NCBI GenBank assembly: GCA_026770025.1
Contig: JAMXDE010000005.1
Location: 806,001-870,000, forward strand
Reading direction: 5' to 3'
From: Craspedostauros australis
Taxonomy: Eukaryota; Bacillariophyta; Bacillariophyceae; Mastogloiales; Achnanthaceae
DNA length: 64,000 nt
The translations under genes were made by a program, and so were the position numbers. The notes under the pieces are model-generated. The model was given only the letters and a program-made list of their open reading frames with translations. It had not been told where the DNA came from and ran no database searches. The first letter of the stretch is position 1; each line of letters begins with the position of its first letter. Of this stretch, positions 9,795 through 22,700 are shown piece after piece.

Positions 9795-11260
9795 TCCCGG
9801 TCTTCGTCCGTGTCTGTGTGTGCAGGGTCTTTTTCGTTCGTTACGATTCAGCCTGTCTGTGCTTGCTGTTGTTGCGCGTCTGACGACTCGGTATGATAAG
9901 CCTTGCCTGTTGCCACGGTACTGCACGGACACGACAGACACGACACCACACGACACGCACGACACCACACGACAAGCACGATAACAACAACATCCGACGC
10001 GTACCACCATACATGGCCCTCCTGCTCTTCGTCCGTGTCTGTGTGTGCAGGGTCTTTTTCGTTCGTTACGATTCAGCCTGTCTGTGCTTGCTGATGTTGC
10101 GCGTCTGACGACTCGGTTCGATAAGCCCCCTGTTTGTTGCGACGGTACTGCACGGACATGACAGACACGAAACGACACGCACGATAACAACAACATCGGA
10201 CGCGTACGGTCCTCGTCTGTGTCTGTGTGTGCCAGTCTTTTTGGTTCGTTACGGTTTCGGCTGTCTGTGCTTGCCGATGTTGCGCTTCTGACAACTCGGT
10301 ACAAAAAGCTTTGCTTGTTGCGACGGTGCTGCACGGACATGACAGACACAACACGACACGCACGATAACAACAACATCACGCGCGCAACATTGAACACGT
10401 GCCATCAGTCTGTGTGTGCCGGTCTCTTTCGTTCGTGACGATTTGGCTTGTCTGTCTGTGCTTGCTGATGCTACGCGCCTGACAACTCGGTACGATCACC
10501 CCCTGTTTGTTGCGACGGTACTGCACGGACACGACAGACATGAAACGACACGCACGATAACAACAACATCACGCGCGCAACATCCGACATGGTCCTCCTG
10601 GTCTTCGTATGTCTGTGTGTACCGGTCTCTTTTGTTCGTTACGATTTAGGCGGTCTGTGCTTGCTGATGTTGGGCGCCTGACAACTCGGTACAATCACCC
10701 CTGTTTGTTGCGACGGTACTGGTCTACATGACAGACACGACACGCACGAAACAAAACCATCGCTCGCGCAACATCGATCGCACACCATCAGACACAGTCC
10801 TCCTGATCTTCGTTTGTTTCCGTGTCCGTGTCCGTGTGTACCAGTCTTTTTGGTTCGTTGTGATGTAGCCCGTCTGTCTGTGTTTGCTGATGCCGCACGT
10901 CTGACAGGTCGGTACGATCAGCCCTGTTTGTTGCGACCGTATTGGTCTACATGACAGACATGACACGCACGATAACAACAACGTCGATCGCACACCATCA
11001 GACACAGTCCTCCTGCTCTTTGTCCGTGTCTGTGTGTACCGGTATTTTTGGTTTGTTACGATTTAGCCTGTCTGTCCGTACTTGTTGATGTTGCACATGT
11101 GACTACTCAGTATGATTGATTGACCCTGTGTGCCATGACTCCATACCCGGTTTGTTTCAGCAATACTGCACGGACATGCGACCCACGTACAGAATTGCGC
11201 GGGCACAATCAAACACAACATGTCCAATCCTCCTCTGTGTCTGTGTATGCAGGTCGTTTT
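9795..11260. repeat. Degenerate ~200-bp tandem repeats, about eight copies
   Basis: A block beginning TCCGTGTCTGTGTGTGCAGG, then a T-run with GTTCGTTACGATT, GCCTGTCTGTGCTTGCTGAT, ACTCGGTA and GTACTGCACGGACA, recurs near 9801, 10028, 10208, 10410, 10600, 10805, 11013 and 11235. Spacing varies from about 180 to 227 bp. Divergence is clearly higher than in the 122-bp array, so this block is probably older. Frames through it are artefacts. Confidence 0.75.
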
Positions 11261-11465
11261 GTGCCAGTTCAAAGTGACATGGAGAGCCAAGGGAAACGAG
11301 CCAAACAACATACTAAATTGTGCATGTTATTGTGTGTTCAGAACAAATCAAAAATAGCAGTGCTTGCCCTGTTCGTTTTACTCTCTCTGTTGCTGAAATG
11401 GATATTTCACTGGTAGGTGTCACATGTTTGTCCTCCATCCTGTTGGTATACCAAGATACATCAGA

Positions 11466-12505
11466 ATGGCATCGGAGACTACAGAGACAATCATTGCATG
11501 CATGGGCATGGATCTTCTGGGACAAGCAATTGATCCTGGACTCCAGCCTTCACCATCAGATAGTGTGCAAACATGCGTCCGAAGCAACCTTGGAACACAC
11601 ACAAAAGTGGTGGCAATGGCATGGGACGGACTGAATGAGAAGGACTTACTGCCTTGTAATGCAACAATGGAGCACCTGCTGTGCACTCTAATGTTCTGAA
11701 ACAATATCCAACATGGGGAGTGCTGGCAGGACAAATGGGAAAGGATGTGAAAACTGTACGGAAGTGGACACAAATTTTTCTTTGTGCATTGGGACTCCTC
11801 AGCCGTGAACTTGTAAGTGGCATGACGTTAGTACATCAACAGCCAGACTGCAACATACACAATGGAATTGATGAGCCACATGCTGTATCTCTCACAATCT
11901 CTGTCTTGTCCAATGTTGCCAGGTGTTGATCCTATCCCAGATATGCTTTGAAGATCGGAAAATGGAATGTGCACAAGGAGCATCAAACATGGCATCCGTA
12001 GATGGCACGGACTTCTCCATCATAGAGCCTACATTGTATGACCCAGGCTGGTATTCCCACAAATTCCAAGCTATGAGTCTCGGATACAAAACTTGCATTT
12101 CCATTGCAAAAGGGCACCTTGTGTGGGTGGACGGACCGTATCCATGTGGGGAGTGGCCGGACATCAGAATTTATTTAGAGAAGCTCCTACATTCATTGGA
12201 TTCTTCCAAGAAGGTTGTTGCGGACTGAGGGTACAGAGGTGAGCCTACCTTCTACTTGGATCGCATGCAACACAATGGCATGATTCGTGCATGCCATCAA
12301 GCTGTATATAAAAAGGTTCAAGAACTGGAAGTGCCTGAAGCAAAAATGGCGGCACTGTTTGGATAAGCACCAGTATGCAATGTACATGGTTGCTGCAATC
12401 ACGCAATTGGAACTGAAACATACGAATCAGCTGTTTAACCTCACCCGAACAATGAGGATCATCCAAGAGATGGATGATTGGTTGGATTCCCTGGTGGAAC
12501 CGTAG
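11466..12505 (+). pseudogene. PIF/Harbinger-like DDE transposase, spliced, broken
   Basis: The frame from ATG 11466 (MASETTETIIACMGMDLLGQ) reaches NATMEHLLCTLMF. After a 1-base frameshift near 11697 it continues as LKQYPTWGVLAGQMGKDVKT, the helix-turn-helix found before the DDE domain. A clean intron, 11813-11922 (GTAAGT...TTGCCAG), keeps phase. The next exon holds the catalytic core: ASVDGTDF (first Asp), DPGWYSHKF, VDGPYPCGEWPD, then KVVAD. A TGA at 12226 interrupts the expected ADGGYRGEP motif. A second frameshift near 12290 is needed to reach RFKNWKCLKQKWRH and YMVAAITQLELKH, the family C-terminus. Domain order and motifs fit DDE_Tnp_4/Harbinger transposases of algae. This copy cannot encode active enzyme. 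Confidence 0.75.
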
Positions 12506-13941
12506 GAATAAAAAGAACCACATGCAAGAAACTATGACACTTTAGAATAGCAACAACAACAAGCACTGTTCAATCTATTGTCACTGTAACTGCTGCAAAC
12601 AAACTGCAGTTGGCTGTACCAACCGAGAATGTATCTCAGGACGAACCAAGGTGGTCTGGAGGAGCGATCCTGGTCTCGAAAGGTAAAGACAAGGACAAGG
12701 ACAAGGACAAGGAAGAGGAGAAGCAACAGTGGCATGAAGCACTTTGTATGCAATCATGATTGTGTTGTTGACAAACACATGGAAGGACAAAAAGAAGCAG
12801 CTTGTATGACATAAGAACAACAACCATGCATATTACCAGGTAGTTTTGGACTCCTGCATCGAACAAGTCTGGCACATCATCCGGCCATCAAGGTCCGTGG
12901 AGATTGGGCCGAGCATCTTGTCAAACCTCTCTGCATCCTGAAGCAAGCCAACACTACGCCAGAAGGCAGCAACTGCATATCAACCGATGCCATCAAGGAG
13001 TCTTGGCAAGGAGCGGGCTGGGACGGCCTGATATGGACTGCATGGTTGGTGGAGTGGAGAAAGCACGGCCCCAACCCTACTGGGTCATCGGAGCGCCAGA
13101 AACCCTTCCACTGGCAAGCCAGAGTGACTCACAAACTGTATCAGGTGGCACTACAATAGTGATCGAGCCGAAATCACAAGCCCCACAAAGAAGGCAAGCG
13201 CGGCATCATGCCACAGAGCATGAATGTCGATTGCTAAGCCTTTGTAGAGCTGCCTTGAAGATCTATGCATTCCCACGCTGTGTAAGCTTGGTCAGCACCT
13301 ACCAGGAACCCAGCCAAGGAGAGCAGAGTGACTGCTAGCTGTGTCACATGGCAAGCCGCATACGGAGGCCACAGTTTCTCCAGAGCATCCAGCATAGCTG
13401 CACCATGCACCATCTGCACCCAACATCCTCCAGCGTGACCACACACCCAGCACGCCTCGCAGGCGTCACTGCAAGGGCAGCTGGTGCTGCCACACGTGTC
13501 TCCTTCATGTGCATTGTATATGTACTGGCATACACAATTGTATGCAACCACATGGCAGGGCAAGACCTGCCAACGTTATCCGTTCACACTAAATGGCTTA
13601 TGTGGAATAAACGAGGCAGTACGAAAGCAGCTGCAGCACATGGTTATGGATTATAGTCTATATGGTACAACAACAACAGAAAAAGAACTGTACACAGCAT
13701 GCATGGGAGGAAGAGAGAAGCAACTTGCATTGTCAGTATGGTAGGCTGGAGTATTATAGTTGCTACAGGGAGGACCGTCGTGAAGTGCGGATGCGAGCCA
13801 AGGACGAAGTCGCAATGGATGATGGACTGGTTGTCCCGAGTCGAAGGGAAGTCGCAAATACACGAGGAAAGCTACAGCAGAACCTGCGAAATGGCTGATT
13901 CCAACGAACTGCAGGAAAATCTGGAAAATAGCAACAATGGA
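12506..13941. other. Right part of the transposon, no recognisable gene
   Basis: A short AGGACA repeat lies at about 12686-12710. A plus-strand frame of about 100 codons (around 12862-13157, with RGDWAEHLVKPLCILKQAN and GWDGLIWTAWLVEWRKHG) reads like protein but matches nothing I know; it could be a third transposon gene in decay. Other frames are short. Confidence 0.35.
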
Positions 13942-14001
13942 CCCACTTTCTATTCTTTCTAAGTCGCATTTACAAAAAAACACCGTTTTCCCTTCCCCTC
14001 C
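13942..14001 (-). repeat. Right terminal inverted repeat
   Basis: Inverted partner of 4346-4405: run of A at about 13974-13980, then CACCGTTTTCCCTTCCCCTCC ending at 14001. The following TGG repeats the three bases before the left end. Confidence 0.65.
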
Positions 14002-14569
14002 TGGGGTGCAGATGCCTCCTCTCTTCCCTCGTGATGTCAAACTCGCGCACTGTCCGACCGATGGTACGACTATGAGTACGTACTCGTACGAGGTCGGGCG
14101 CCGCAGTTCTCAAACGTTCCCTCTTTCGGCCTCCACCCTCCGCTTTCTCCGTTTGTCGTGTTTGTGTCTGTGCGTACTCACGACTCGTGTTTGCGCTTGT
14201 GCTCGATCCTGTTCGCATGAGTTCTCTCTTGATGGGAGTTGTCGTCGTTGTTCCTCGTTGTTGGTTCTGGTTGGTTTCGCGATTGTGTCCGAGCGCTTCT
14301 TCAGCCCCTCCGAGAAAGGGTTGATTGGTTGTGACTTCCAGAGTCACGAATGTCATCATAAATCTAAATAGAGTAGGTACGGCAGAGTGTCCTCCCTCTT
14401 TGCCAATTGAGAGAAGAGTACTCTACCATGTTTGTGTAGCAACAAGGAAACAGTAGCGTGTGGAAGATCCCACAGCATTGGAAAATAGGGAATAACAGAG
14501 TGTGAAGAATGGAGTGTTCTCCTCTATTCTACGACTATTCTGCTCCATGCTCTTCATCTCACATTCAGT
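14002..14569. other. Intergenic, no gene seen
   Basis: Lies between the transposon end and the 3' end of the sulfotransferase gene. It holds a perfect 12-bp palindrome GAGTACGTACTC at 14074-14085, a motif family that recurs elsewhere in the window. No coding signal is recognised. Confidence 0.5.
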
Positions 14570-15829
14570 CTAGGCAGCATCGACAAGACGTGTCTGATTG
14601 CTGGAAATGTCTCGGATGTAGGACTGCAGGATGGCAACAAGATCTGGGATGCCGTTGAACTCTCCGATCAGATTCCGAAGCATGTCAAGGAGATCTTGCT
14701 GTTGCTTCCTCGTGTATCCTGGCACGTACGAGTGCGCGGCTCTCTTCTTGCGAGGCCGCAAGCGAACGCACTGCGTCCAAAGACACTGCACATCCTCCAA
14801 CCTCGAGGCCACGTGAGGGACCTGGGCGTTCAGCAATTCTGCGCCAACTCTCCGCAGCAACCCCGGAGCCGTAGATTCGTTGACCAACTGCTCGTACTGC
14901 AGGTACAGTGCGACGTTGTAATGAGGATGGGTCGCCCACTGTCGCACGAAGTCTGCGTACTGCCGGATCTGCTCGCGAAACATCTTGCGAATCCATCGGT
15001 TCCATGCCCGCTCGGGGGCCTGCTGCGAGTGGAACGCAAGGCCGTGGCTGTTCTCCCACAGATGATTGCGTCGGGATGCGAAGGCCTTGGCTGGGTTGCG
15101 CAGCAGCACGATGGCGCGATTGTGATAATGCGGCAGCCAGCCCGGATTTGATGGCGACCGATGAGGTAGCACCGGCCAGTGGGTTTTGCAGGTTGCGGCG
15201 TGGGCTGCATGACATGTCGTGTTCTTGGCCAAATCGATCTCATCGTACACGGACCAGCCGGGGATGCCACCAGTGATGGCATGGATCAAGTCGCGGAACA
15301 TCTCGGCGCCGGATCCTGGAAAGGAGGGCACGAAGATGGGCCTGTTTTGCTGGGAACACATACGAATCATCGGCTTGGTCGATGGAGACTGCGGATGTGC
15401 CCTCTGTGCTGTCTGTGGTGTCTGTGCCGTGTCTTCGGACAGATCGTCGCAGTACTGCCATTGCACAAGGCAGGATGATCCGGAGTGTGCATCGCTCGCA
15501 TCAGATGTCATCCCAACGGAGCCTTCTTGCCCCCCTCCCTCTCGTTCATCAAAAGATACCTTGTCATTTTCCTTGCCTCCGACACCAACAGCCGTTCCAT
15601 CTCTCAACTCAGCGCCGACGTTCCCTTGAGCGTGCCAAACGACCACATCGTTCACGTTTGGTTGTCCGATATCTCCTTCAATCTGACCTTCGAGATGGTG
15701 TAGCTTCATCTGGAGATGCAAGAACGTGCAGAAAGCCACACCAAGGCAGATGGCTCTCCACCTCGCCAAGGCGATCCGCAATAACTTCGCGCACAGCCGA
15801 GGTCTGTTCCGCGCCCTCGACACTGGCAT
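14570..15829 (-). CDS. Type II membrane sulfotransferase, probably Golgi
   Basis: A 419-residue frame from ATG 15829 (MPVSRARNRPRLCAKLL, A at -3). The open frame runs further up to a GTG at 16129, and ATG 15865 is a weaker alternative. A basic N-terminus leads into one membrane anchor (residues ~13-40, RWRAICLGVAFCTFLHLQ), then a variable stem. The catalytic domain shows the 5'-phosphosulfate loop PSFPGSGAEMFRDLI (residues ~168-182) and the 3'-phosphate loop RNPAKAFASRRNHL (~244-257). These are the two PAPS-binding motifs of the family (PxxGxxxxR/xxL and RNPxxxxxS). PAPS-dependent sulfation of a glycan or protein in the Golgi is inferred; the substrate is unknown. The gene is divergent from the Gln-rich/MDR gene, sharing about 0.9 kb upstream. 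Confidence 0.8.
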   Translation of the reverse strand: MPVSRARNRPRLCAKLLRIALARWRAICLGVAFCTFLHLQMKLHHLEGQIEGDIGQPNVNDVVVWHAQGNVGAELRDGTAVGVGGKENDKVSFDEREGGGQEGSVGMTSDASDAHSGSSCLVQWQYCDDLSEDTAQTPQTAQRAHPQSPSTKPMIRMCSQQNRPIFVPSFPGSGAEMFRDLIHAITGGIPGWSVYDEIDLAKNTTCHAAHAATCKTHWPVLPHRSPSNPGWLPHYHNRAIVLLRNPAKAFASRRNHLWENSHGLAFHSQQAPERAWNRWIRKMFREQIRQYADFVRQWATHPHYNVALYLQYEQLVNESTAPGLLRRVGAELLNAQVPHVASRLEDVQCLWTQCVRLRPRKKRAAHSYVPGYTRKQQQDLLDMLRNLIGEFNGIPDLVAILQSYIRDISSNQTRLVDAA

Positions 15830-16739
15830 CGTGGATATCCTGGTCGTACCATGATCGAAGACCATGAATGTGCAAGCGAGATTGGTGTTGCACTCGTAAC
15901 GAGGTTGTATGACAGTATTGACACCCTTATCGTTGCCAACCTCCACCAAGATCACCACGATACCAACATGATGTGCCAACAACATCGAATTCGAGAGGTG
16001 GGCTGAAGGTGTTCCCTGTTGTGTCGACTGCGTCATGTGTTGCGCGTTGTCGTGGACTTTATTCGTTGTTGTTCTTTTGGAGTTCTTGTCCTTTTTCTTC
16101 GTGATTGAACCATCACTCGTGACACACACGCAAGATCAAATTCTGTCATTATAACGGCGTTCTCGGAGACGTTACTTTATGGTTGTCGTTGACAGCGCCA
16201 GCCGAGGGATTTCCCACGAACACAAACGGTCGCCAAAGCGTCACACAGGAAGGGAAATCTGCATGTTGCGGCGACCGTGTTGGGCAGTCAGCTTGTGAGC
16301 ACTTTCACACGAATACGGACTTCACGCTGCCATGATGTGTGACATCGAGGACAAAACTGCATGACAGAATGAAGGGAAAGCAAACGCCATCAACCTTTTA
16401 TACGTTCCCTTCGATGTGCTCCAAACCAACCTCTCGCGTTAGATACATCAAATTAGAGAGAGAGAGAGAGAGCCCTGAGAGGAAGCCAATTGAGCACGAG
16501 GACAGTCCAAGATCAAAGCGTACGAGAACGAGAACGAGAACGGATACTTCACGAAACAGCAGGACAATCCCCAATCCGCAAACCGAAGAACAGCACCATC
16601 CGCATGAGCAAACCCACCTTGGTCGTCCATCCTAAGCTTCGCCGAGTATCATTGCGATCAAGCATTGCAGATCACTGCTCAACAACACATCACGTCGGTT
16701 GCAAATCCATCTTGCCGCTATAGCAGAAGTGCAGTCAAG
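15830..16739. promoter_or_regulatory. Shared upstream region of a divergent gene pair
   Basis: About 0.9 kb separates two starts pointing away from each other. It includes a GA repeat (16455-16471) and an AGAACG triplet-like run (~16520-16545). No core promoter element can be named with confidence. Confidence 0.4.
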
Positions 16740-19700
16740 ATGAGGCTCCCTTCGGCGGCTCAAGCACCGCCGAAGTGGAAGCCAAAGACGAAAGTTATTG
16801 ACTACTGGGAGAACAAGAGTGAGAACAGAGGCGGTGGAAACACATCCGCACAGAACGGCAACAACGATGCGTTGCATCAGCATCAATCAGCACAGGTTCC
16901 TCAATCTCAATATCAGATTTCGGAGCAGCAGCAGCAGCAACAACAAGAGCACCAGCAACAGGGGTATGCACAGCAAATGGATCAGGGGCAGCAGCAATGG
17001 GGAACAGAATTTCAGCACGAGCCAGACTCTCAAGAATCCAGGCAGCCTGCCGGAGACGGGAATGGCGGACAGGGCATGAACGCACATCAGAGGAACCAGC
17101 GATCCCAACCACCGCAACCATCTCAGCAGCAACATGAACCAATCTATGAGGATCAATTTATTTCGCCCACAACTCAAACCACCCAACAGCAAAGCCGCAT
17201 GGATTCAAGCTATGCGACCCTCCCTAGCCAGACAAAGTCGACATCGCAAAGCTACAGATCGCCCCAAACTACGCAGATGTTTGTGAAACAACCGCAAGGC
17301 CGCAATGAACGAGTTCAACAGCATGTGGGAAGCCATCCATCATCCTCTGCATCTGAATCAACACATGCGGCTTTCCAGACGACCTCAAACCGCACGAGTC
17401 CCTACACGACAGGAAACCTGTACCCGCCACAAGCATCGGAGTCCGCGCAATCCGCGCAATCATCGAAGCTTTCTCAGTCGCGGCACAAGCCCAGAGCGAT
17501 GGAGCAAGTAGCGATGACTGCAGAGACAGATTCAAGCAATGCCCAGGGTTTGCAGCAGACGTCGAATCACAGCAACGGTGTCAGCAACGGCACCAACGAC
17601 AACGCAGCCAACAACTTGGGGGGCTTCCTCCTCAGCAACCATGACATCATGAAACGCATCGTGAAGTTCGATGAAGCGCCTCAATCCGCCCAGGACAGCT
17701 TGTTCGTGGACATGCAGAGGAGCACGAGCACGACAAGCACAACAGAGCTGCAGCGTGCTGTTCAGAATTACCGGACGAGCTACGCGCGCAGAATAGAGGA
17801 ATCCGATGCAAGTGACGTGCCTGCCGCGGAAAGCACAGAAGAAAAGTACCGGCTGCCTCCCCTTCGAGAGATGGTGAAGAAACAACCTCCCGCACCACAG
17901 CCGACTCAGACAGCAAAACAGCGGGAGAATCCACTTCTCCGTGGACATGATCACATCGATGACCATCTCGGCGACCACAGCGGCGATGACGAACACGAGC
18001 CCGTGTACGAATACAAGAGTGTGCAAGGCGAAATCTATGATCAGGAGCAAACCCGCATGGTTGGGCAGCAGGAAAGTCATGTGTACGATCAGCAGCAGAG
18101 TCAGATGTACGATCAGAAACAAAGCCAGGCCAATGGTCAAGGCCAAACCAAGATGCATGCTCCGGCTCGGAACGAACCTGAACAGCCTCAATTTGATCAA
18201 GAACACTTCGACCAACCTCAATTTGATCAAGCATACTTCCATCAAGACCACTTCAATCAGGCACAATTCAATCAGACGCAAAATCGACCACAGAGGCAAG
18301 GATACACATCAAATCAACAACCCATGATGGATGCCTACGATGATGAAGACGATGACGATGACGACTCTGATGAAGTTCATGTGGATACTCATGTGGAAGA
18401 GCACGGCGCAGCCCATCACGGTGGGACGCAGATGCTTTCCATGCAAGAGCGATTGCAGCAACATGCGCAAAGCACAGATTCCCCACATCCCGGGATGAGT
18501 ATGACGAAACACCAGCATGTTCAGCATGGTGCGACGAGCACCGACTACTACGAGGACATGACAGATGACGACACAGCTGCATTCCTTGAGGCAAACTACG
18601 ATGACAATCATGATCAATACGATGACCAGCTCGAGCTACCGCAATCGGATGACTTTGATGGAGCATATGAGTTCGATCAGTACAACTCTGATTCCGTCTA
18701 TGCCGACGAGGCACAGCGCACCGATATGGACCACGTGAACGTCAAGGCTGATATGCATGCACCAGCAGAAAGAGACACAATCGATCACCACTATCACCCT
18801 GATCAGGTGACCCGCAACACAGTCGAAGAAAACCTTCATTCGATGGCTATGCGTGTGCAGCAGTTCGATGGCGCACCAGCTCCGAGACAGGTACGTCCAC
18901 AGCAGCCACCCCGATCTCGGCCAGTCCAACCCCAGCAAAAACAGCAACACCAGCAATACCACCAGGCAGCAGGACAGACGATACCTTTCAAGGAAGCTCG
19001 CAGTGCTCCCAACCTGCGCCCACCTCGGCAACAACAGCCACAACAAGCACTGCCACAACCATCAAAGCAACGACGACCACTGCAACAGCCACCACATCAA
19101 CATCAATATCAACAACAGCGACAACGACAGCAACCGCTTCAACAGCAGCAAAAGCAACCGAAGCTGTACCCTCCCATGCACTATCAGCAATACTTTGCGC
19201 CGGACAAGCTACCTAGCCGAGCTGTGTCACTGGCTGCGAAGCTTGCAATGTCGATACCGGCAAAGTCACTGGCAGATGAGGCGCTGATGAGCATCGCAAG
19301 TGAGAATCAGTTGCCGCAGGTGCAAAATCAACCAGTTTCAAGCCCTCGGAAAAAACCGCCGGCTCGCGCACTGAGGAGTTCGCCACAACTCGCTGTGCCG
19401 GATCATCTTCTGTCAGGCTCGCCGCGTCCAGCCTATCCAGTCCAACAAACCCATAAAGCCCATCAATCGCAGCCGGCATCTGCCCAGCTGCAACCAACCA
19501 ACGCAACGAACGCCTTCGCTGAGACTGCTCAGACGGCTGCCGCGCTGACTCAAGCATGCCGACTTCCCCCGATCCTCCAATTGGTCAACACGAACCTCCT
19601 TCAGCATGCTGCCTGCACGAACAACCAGACCATCAACCCAACCATGAGCGACGAGCAGAACGACACGACGGGAACCTTCGGGAAGCTATGGTCGTTTCTA

Positions 19701-22700
19701 GACATCAATGACGATCTCAACGACTACGAAGATGACGAGTCATGGGATTCGACTGGCAAAGAAACGAAGCGATCAAAACGTCGACAAGAGCGGCAGGCTC
19801 GTCAGCTGCCAACCCGCACAAGTTCGGACCGCCGCAGCCACGATTCCTACAGAGAAGCAGCCAAAGACCTCCTCTTCCTCAACGCAGAAAAGCGCACCAA
19901 TCGTCTCAGCGACCCAATCAGACGGTCGCAGCCTCTTCCTAATGAGTGGCCCCGTTCCCATGAGGCTGGTAGAACTGATGCTGGCGACAGAGGCGGTGCC
20001 GGAGCCAAGTCACCTCGAACACCACGAGGCCAGAATTCTGGTAGGAAGCGGCATTCATCCGAGAGCAACCAGCGTGGGGACTTCCAAGATCGCCAACGAG
20101 ACCGCCAGAGACCGCGAGAGCGGAACTCTCAAATTCGGAAGCAGTCGGAACGCGGTCAGCTCCGGGATCACCAACGAAACGGTCGCAACAATGAGCAAAA
20201 TCAACGCATACGGTTCGCCGATGGCACCGCCTTTGAGGATCGCAATGGAGCGACCGATTCAGAGAACTCAGATGAAAGGGATCACCGCAATGCATCGGAC
20301 GATGCACAGTTCAACAACGGCAACAAGCAACGAGACCGTCAGCATGCCGGAAACGCTTTGTCGGACGGGGAGGAATCTAACACCTACTTCGGAATGGATG
20401 TCACCCGAGTTGAGAGGAAGACGAAGACTAGGTCAAAGACGAAGAAGATGAAAACATCTCGCTTGTTCACCCTGAAACCAGCAGGACGAAACCCAAACAA
20501 TGCTCAAGGACGAAGCAAATCCCACAAGGTTCGCATGGGGACATTGCAGAATGGGAATGCTCGGCCCACGAACAATGCGCAAGACATCAGAGCCGTGGCC
20601 AATTTGACAGAAACGACCGCCACAATAACAGCGACATCAGGCTCGTCATCAGCAACCAACGACAATCTTTCGGACATTCTGGGAGAACGGCCGAGAAACA
20701 AGGCAAGGGATGGCAGCAAAGCTGATCAGCTTGAAGTCGTCAACGCCCCAAGAAGCAATCTTCGTCCACGACCGCCAAGACCAGTGGGCAAGGTTGAGCC
20801 CGTCAACAAGAACAGCGCCACAACCACTAACAACATCAAAAACATCAAGAACAACAAGAACAACAATGGCAACAACCTCAGCAACAAGAATGACGACGCC
20901 TTCAACAGTGCCCAGCCAATTGCCGTCATGAACCCTCCGCACAGGCATCAGGTTCGAGAAATTCGATTGATCTCAGGTGCTGATTCCAAGATCAGCAACC
21001 TTTCCGACGACAACGACGACGAGAAATTGTTCCGACCAAAGCCTCGCTCGTTCATGAACAAGCTTGGCGGGAAGCGGTTCAAGAGTCCCGGACGTGTGCA
21101 GCTGAATTCAAATCAGCACCAACCGAAAGGAAAGCCGAAGTCGATGCATCAGCAGCAGATCGAACAGCGCCAGAGGCAAAAAATGTTCTATCGCCAACAG
21201 CAGAAGCAACAGAAACAGAAGCAGCTGGAGCAACAGCAACGACAATCCCAGCCACAGCATCAGCATCAGCTTCAGCCACCAAACCAGCAACAACAAATGC
21301 AAGGGGCCCCGCGAAAAGGGATTCCAAAGCAGCTTCCCGGCATTAATCAAGGCCGTCCTCTAACCGCTAAACCAAATGGGGAGAACCGGGTGCAACCAGC
21401 AAAAGGCGCGAAGAACACTACGCGCCCGGAGGCAAAGAAAGCAAGCAATCCACGACGATCGCTTGGAAAACCTGGAGGGAAGAGAGCACGGGTGGGTTGC
21501 AATAATTGTGAACTCTCGGACGACGAATCCGTATCTTCGAGAGGTGACAATGGCCGGCGACAAGCCAAGGCGTCTGCGGGGAGGGACAAACCAACAACCA
21601 ATCGGGCCCGTTCCAGCAGTGGACCAAACAATACGCAATTGCAAAGCCGCCAACGCCAAACGAAGAAAGCAACTGCGGTCATTGCACAACAGTACGTTGC
21701 ATACTCTCAGTTCGGAAACAGTGCTGAATCGATCATCAAGTTTTGCGAGCACGCCAGCATACCGGTGCCGAAGACCAAGAAGGGCGAACTCCTGATACGC
21801 ATCATTGTAAGTACCTACTGGATACTGGTGGAGATCTTGGCGGCGACAGTTTGCATTGTATTGGATTGGAATGAAGTGCTGTTCGTCGCATTGTAGACAG
21901 CAACGACGGGTTTCATTCAGTCAACTGCGCTTCATTTCATGTTTCCGTAGTCATACTCATGTTTCACCCCCATTCACATCTGGATTCTTGCTTGCTCACT
22001 CCCGCAACCTGCTTCATCGATCCCACTGTTGACTTTTGCAGGTCTCAACTGTATCCGCAGCAGACACGGTGATTCGGCGTGGTCGGTGGAATGTGGTGGC
22101 ATTGAATCCATTCATCATTCCGGGCACCACCTTTGTCGGGGAAATCTGCGGGGACGAGCAAAAGGCGAAGAAGGTGAATCCTCTTGTATTCAACAACATG
22201 AAACCAGGCGATCGGGTGATGGCTTTGGTTACGAGAGGAGGTAATGCACGGTTTGCTTGCGTTCACAAGGACAGGCTGGTGAAGATACCGTTGAGTGTGA
22301 ACCCAGCGCTGGCATCATGCTTGGCAGAAACCTACTTGGGTGCATTTCAGGCCGCCCACATCGGCCAGCGATCGAGTACGAGATACAAAAAGTCTGCGTT
22401 GACGGGCAAGTCCATCCTCATCTTGGGTGGGTACTGTCCCTTAACGCATGCCATCATCGAGGTGGCGTTGGCAGCCAGGGCTGATGCTGTGTACTGCATC
22501 GCGGCGAAAGGACGAGAATCGGAGCTGATATCTGACGTCGGTGGCATCCCCATCGGTCACACCGCGCAGGAATGGCTACCGCACATCAGCAGGCAAATCT
22601 CTATTCTCATAGCCGCTCGGCATGGACCGGATGTGGAGGAAGTCAAGACGGATCACCTAAAGACGCTCAACGAAGATGGCCAGGTGGTCTTGCTCGATCC

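Larger units (their letters stand above)
4346..14001. mobile_element. PIF/Harbinger-like DNA transposon, ~9.7 kb, decayed, with internal satellites
   Basis: The left end (from 4346, GGAGAGCAAGGGAAAACGG) and the reverse complement of the right end (from 14001, GGAGGGGAAGGGAAAACGG) match for about 60 bp at roughly 70%. The match runs through a run of T into GCGAC and AGAAAG-like blocks. A possible 3-bp target duplication, TGG, lies at 4343-4345 and 14002-14004. Harbinger elements duplicate 3 bp, though usually TWA. Inside are a DDE transposase on the plus strand (11466-12505), a second gene or its remains on the minus strand (4715-7135), and two tandem-repeat blocks between them. Two divergent genes between TIRs is the known PIF/Harbinger plan. 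The transposase is broken, so this copy is not autonomous. Confidence 0.65.

Noticed and set aside
9525-10349. 274-residue minus frame with repeated RNRNE and THRHG segments
   Set aside because: Product of the ~200-bp repeat block; no domain and no start context.
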